From assembly GCA_023213315.1 (NCBI GenBank), contig JAKCPI010009427.1:62001-126000 (forward strand): DNA of 64,000 bases. Reading direction: 5' to 3'. Shown here in pieces: positions 61,698-64,000 of this stretch. The notes under the pieces were generated by a model. It worked only from the letters and a program-made list of their open reading frames with translations. It did not search any database and was not told the origin of the DNA. The position numbers and the translations under genes were made by a program. This DNA is from Euborellia annulipes (taxonomy: Eukaryota > Arthropoda > Insecta > Dermaptera > Anisolabididae). Numbering within the stretch: the stretch's first letter is position 1; every line of letters starts with the position of its first letter.

Positions 61698-62033
61698 TTC
61701 ATATGAAAAAAAGGCAAATTAATTATAATAATATAATAATTAAATCTCACAAATAACAAATAATACATATTTAATTTTGTAATAATAATTTATTTATTAA
61801 ATATAATAAATCTTTGTAAAATATAATTTAAGGTTCTGAATACGAAGCCGAAACGATGTAAAATTTTTTGGTAACATCGTAATCCGAAAAATAAAACCTC
61901 TGACAATAAATTTATTAAATTTTATTAAAAAAAAAAAAACACTCATCAGAAACGTCCGAGAAAAAGAGCAACGCCAGATTGAAAATTTGAAAACGCACCG
62001 GACCAACATCTAAAATTTATAAATTTTTACTTT

Positions 62034-62378
62034 CTCTTACCCTATCTATGAAATATGTATCGCGTCATGTCAAAAATTCGATGTCAAGATTTTTTTGTTT
62101 GATCTCCATAGGAATAAATATAAATATTTTCCCATGTGTTTAAATTTTACATCTTAAATTCTAATATATCGTTGGAAACTAAATATATGTTGATATAAAA
62201 AATCTGGTGTGACAACAACAGAACAACTTGCGAAGAGAAAGTTTGGGTGTGCTGTGCGACCATCACACCAGATTTTTTGGACTCAGGGGGGCCTAAAAAC
62301 TGGTATTTCTATCAAAATTTCGACATCGAATTTTTGACTTTCTATATATTAACATATATAGGTAAGAGGAAGTAAAAA
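62034..62378. repeat. R1 palindromic remnant
   Basis: Both R1 termini are present with almost all body deleted. The module sits in the middle (62195-62280). Confidence 0.65.
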
Positions 62379-62922
62379 TTCGTTTTGAAATAATAGATTG
62401 AGTTAAACGTTATTTTCAAGTAGCCGAAAAGGCTTTGGTCCCATTATTAATTATTCGAAACGTCCTACTTTTGAATAAAATAAATAAGTAGTCAGTAGTC
62501 AGATATTTATTTAAAAAAAAAATAACATTACAACTGCTCTGCCCTGTGTTAGCGTGTATTGAGCACCCGAAACGTCGGAGAATATATTGAATTAAATCCT
62601 ACTACATTACTTGATAGCCAACGATAATATATAATTTATTTATATGTAGAGTGTGTATTTTCAAAATAAATTAATAAGTTATGAAATATCTCTTAGGATA
62701 GGAATTTTTAAAAATCAAACCTTCTCTCACTTAAAATTACTTTAATTCCCCACGCCACCCAACCCAGAATCTTGAGCGAATCGCTAATTTATCGATAAAA
62801 AGTAAAATATTTTTAAATTATATTATGAATAATTAAAACAATACTAGAATATTAATTGGGAAGAAATTTACCTAAATCGGGCTCGTAGTTTAAGAGAAAA
62901 CTTTTTTAAGAGGAGCCCAACT

Positions 62923-63189
62923 CAAGGGCGGATCCAGAGGTGTTTCTCGGGGGAGGGGAGGGGTAATATGGTGTGACCCGTCGCACAGCACACTATTTTT
63001 TCTTAATTTCAGTAATTTAAAGGCGCATTCTGTACTTGTTTGCCAGAATATAAATACAAATAAAATTTTCAAGTATTAATTTTGAAAATTTGACGTTAAA
63101 AATAAATTTTTTTTCGAAAAAATATTTTTTTCAAATCTCGGGGGGGGGGGGGGTAATTACCCCCCTTTACCCCCTTGTATCCGCCCTTG
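62923..63189 (+). mobile_element. hAT MITE H1, complete
   Basis: TIRs CAAGGGCGGATCC / TATCCGCCCTTG. Perfect TSD GCCCAACT at 62915-62922 and 63190-63197. The 60-codon minus frame here is spurious. Confidence 0.9.
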
Positions 63190-63399
63190 GCCCAACTTCA
63201 TACCTCCGGGGGGGGGGGGGGTTTAAGGAAATGCGAGCCTTCACCGCGAAATTACTCTCAAAATAATTTGAATACATTTATAAATAATTATTTTAATTTT
63301 TAATTTATTTTGAAATTATTTTATTTTAATTTTCAACCCTTAATCCACCCCTGTGTAAAAGCATATTAAGGAAATTTGATTAACAAAAATATAGGCCAT

Positions 63400-63560
63400 A
63401 TAGAAAGAATATAATGGTAAATAAGCAAATGGCTCAAAGTGAAATGCCTGGACCCCCAATATGTATATTATTAATTAATAACGGCTATCGTATAAAGTCT
63501 TATATGGCCTGAGTTGCCGAATAGACTGTGTGAATGTGTGTGTGAGTGTGAATGAGTAAA
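63400..63560 (-). repeat. Repeat C copy, reversed
   Basis: Complement of 2125-2285 over CAATATGTA..GTTATTAATTAA, ACTTTATACGATAGCC and the CACACACATTCACAC edge. Confidence 0.55.
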
Positions 63561-63762
63561 AAAAAAAGATAAAAAAAAACTAATTTTTTTTCAATGACAC
63601 CTACACTCCCCCTCCCCCTCCCCCTTTCACCAGCTTATATTCTCCCTCTACCCTTAGTGAAATACAAAATATTTAATTTCATATTCAAAAGAATCGTTTT
63701 TCGCAGTCAAATTATTTGTTTCTATCATTTTTTTTTTCAACGATAAAATGCATAATAATTAC

Positions 63763-63909
63763 CTTTAATAAGACACTCAAGAGGGTGTGTAAGCTGACGG
63801 TGAGGTCAGGGTGAGTTACACTATATTAATTATTCACTTTGATTCACTTTAAACACAAAAAAGATAGAAGCGCCTGGAACCCGGCCACGCACTCGACACG
63901 ACTGAACGA
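63763..63909 (-). promoter_or_regulatory. Possible promoter and 5' leader exon, minus strand
   Basis: On the minus strand, CTCGTTCAGTCGTG contains an arthropod-style TCAGT initiator at 63905-63901. It is followed by a GC-rich leader without ATG and a donor-like AAAG|GTAATT at 63763/63762. It could serve the minus-strand exons at 60.2 or 58.8 kb. The linking exon was not found, so this is tentative. Confidence 0.3.
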
Positions 63910-64000
63910 GACTTGTCTTTCTCTCTTTGTTTTGAAATAAAATAGATCAAAATAACAATTCCCTTTTTATTAAAAAGAAAAAAAAACCTTTTGCTCTAAT

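Noticed and set aside
62873..62930. Possible minus-strand exon ending GATTTAG|GTAAAT, interrupted upstream by a hAT MITE
   Set aside because: Only a donor-like site and about eight open codons; the upstream side is a C-run, so no model can be defended.

Overview
This is a 64 kb piece of an AT-rich (roughly 70%), repeat-saturated animal nuclear genome. Support comes from spliced genes with GT-AG introns, tRNA-derived SINEs, hAT-type MITEs, a short Helitron, an RTE-like LINE tail and several Penelope-style foldback structures. A TCAGT initiator-like motif and a short TTAGG run fit an arthropod, but nothing fixes the species. No prokaryotic, viral or CRISPR feature was seen.

Genes are sparse. 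The best-supported one is a complete three-exon plus-strand gene at 21368-23803 encoding a 178-residue disordered-looking protein with a KEN box, a TPKK site, two identical SUMO-interaction-like hexapeptides (ILCIDL) and a basic tail. A minus-strand set of three short exons at 58788-57702 joins in one open frame. A further minus-strand terminal exon lies at 60248-60073, with a possible leader exon and promoter at 63909-63763. A plus-strand exon at 38580-38683 can be read in two ways. A GC-rich, CpG-rich block at 46400-47040 carries CRE, YY1 and E-box motifs and a splice donor, and looks like the promoter and first exon of a gene leaving the window to the right.

Most of the rest is repeats. 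The dominant one, here called R1, occurs about 20 times as whole, truncated or head-to-head copies: 52-661, 1455-2120, 2727-3281, 4035-4640, 10367-10915, 11660-12678, 14109-15382, 24641-25930, 28312-28930, 37369-37744, 40527-41055, 49330-49967, 53548-54362, 55499-56066, 62034-62378. R1 ends in a CTTTCTCTTACC hairpin, carries an RFX/X-box-like GTTGCCATGGTAAC site, and shares a TCTGGTGTGACT hairpin module with an unrelated hAT MITE family that has clear 8-bp target duplications.

Other layers are a Helitron nested in an R1 copy nested in a foldback element (5650-7350), a SINE with 15-bp target duplications (20675-20866, 50852-51063), class I and class II tRNA-like elements, tandem duplications at 24.6-27.0 kb, and long near-perfect palindromes carrying a hammerhead-like CTGAWGA...GAAA motif. 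Most open frames of 60-120 codons fall in these repeats or in low-complexity DNA and are judged non-coding.
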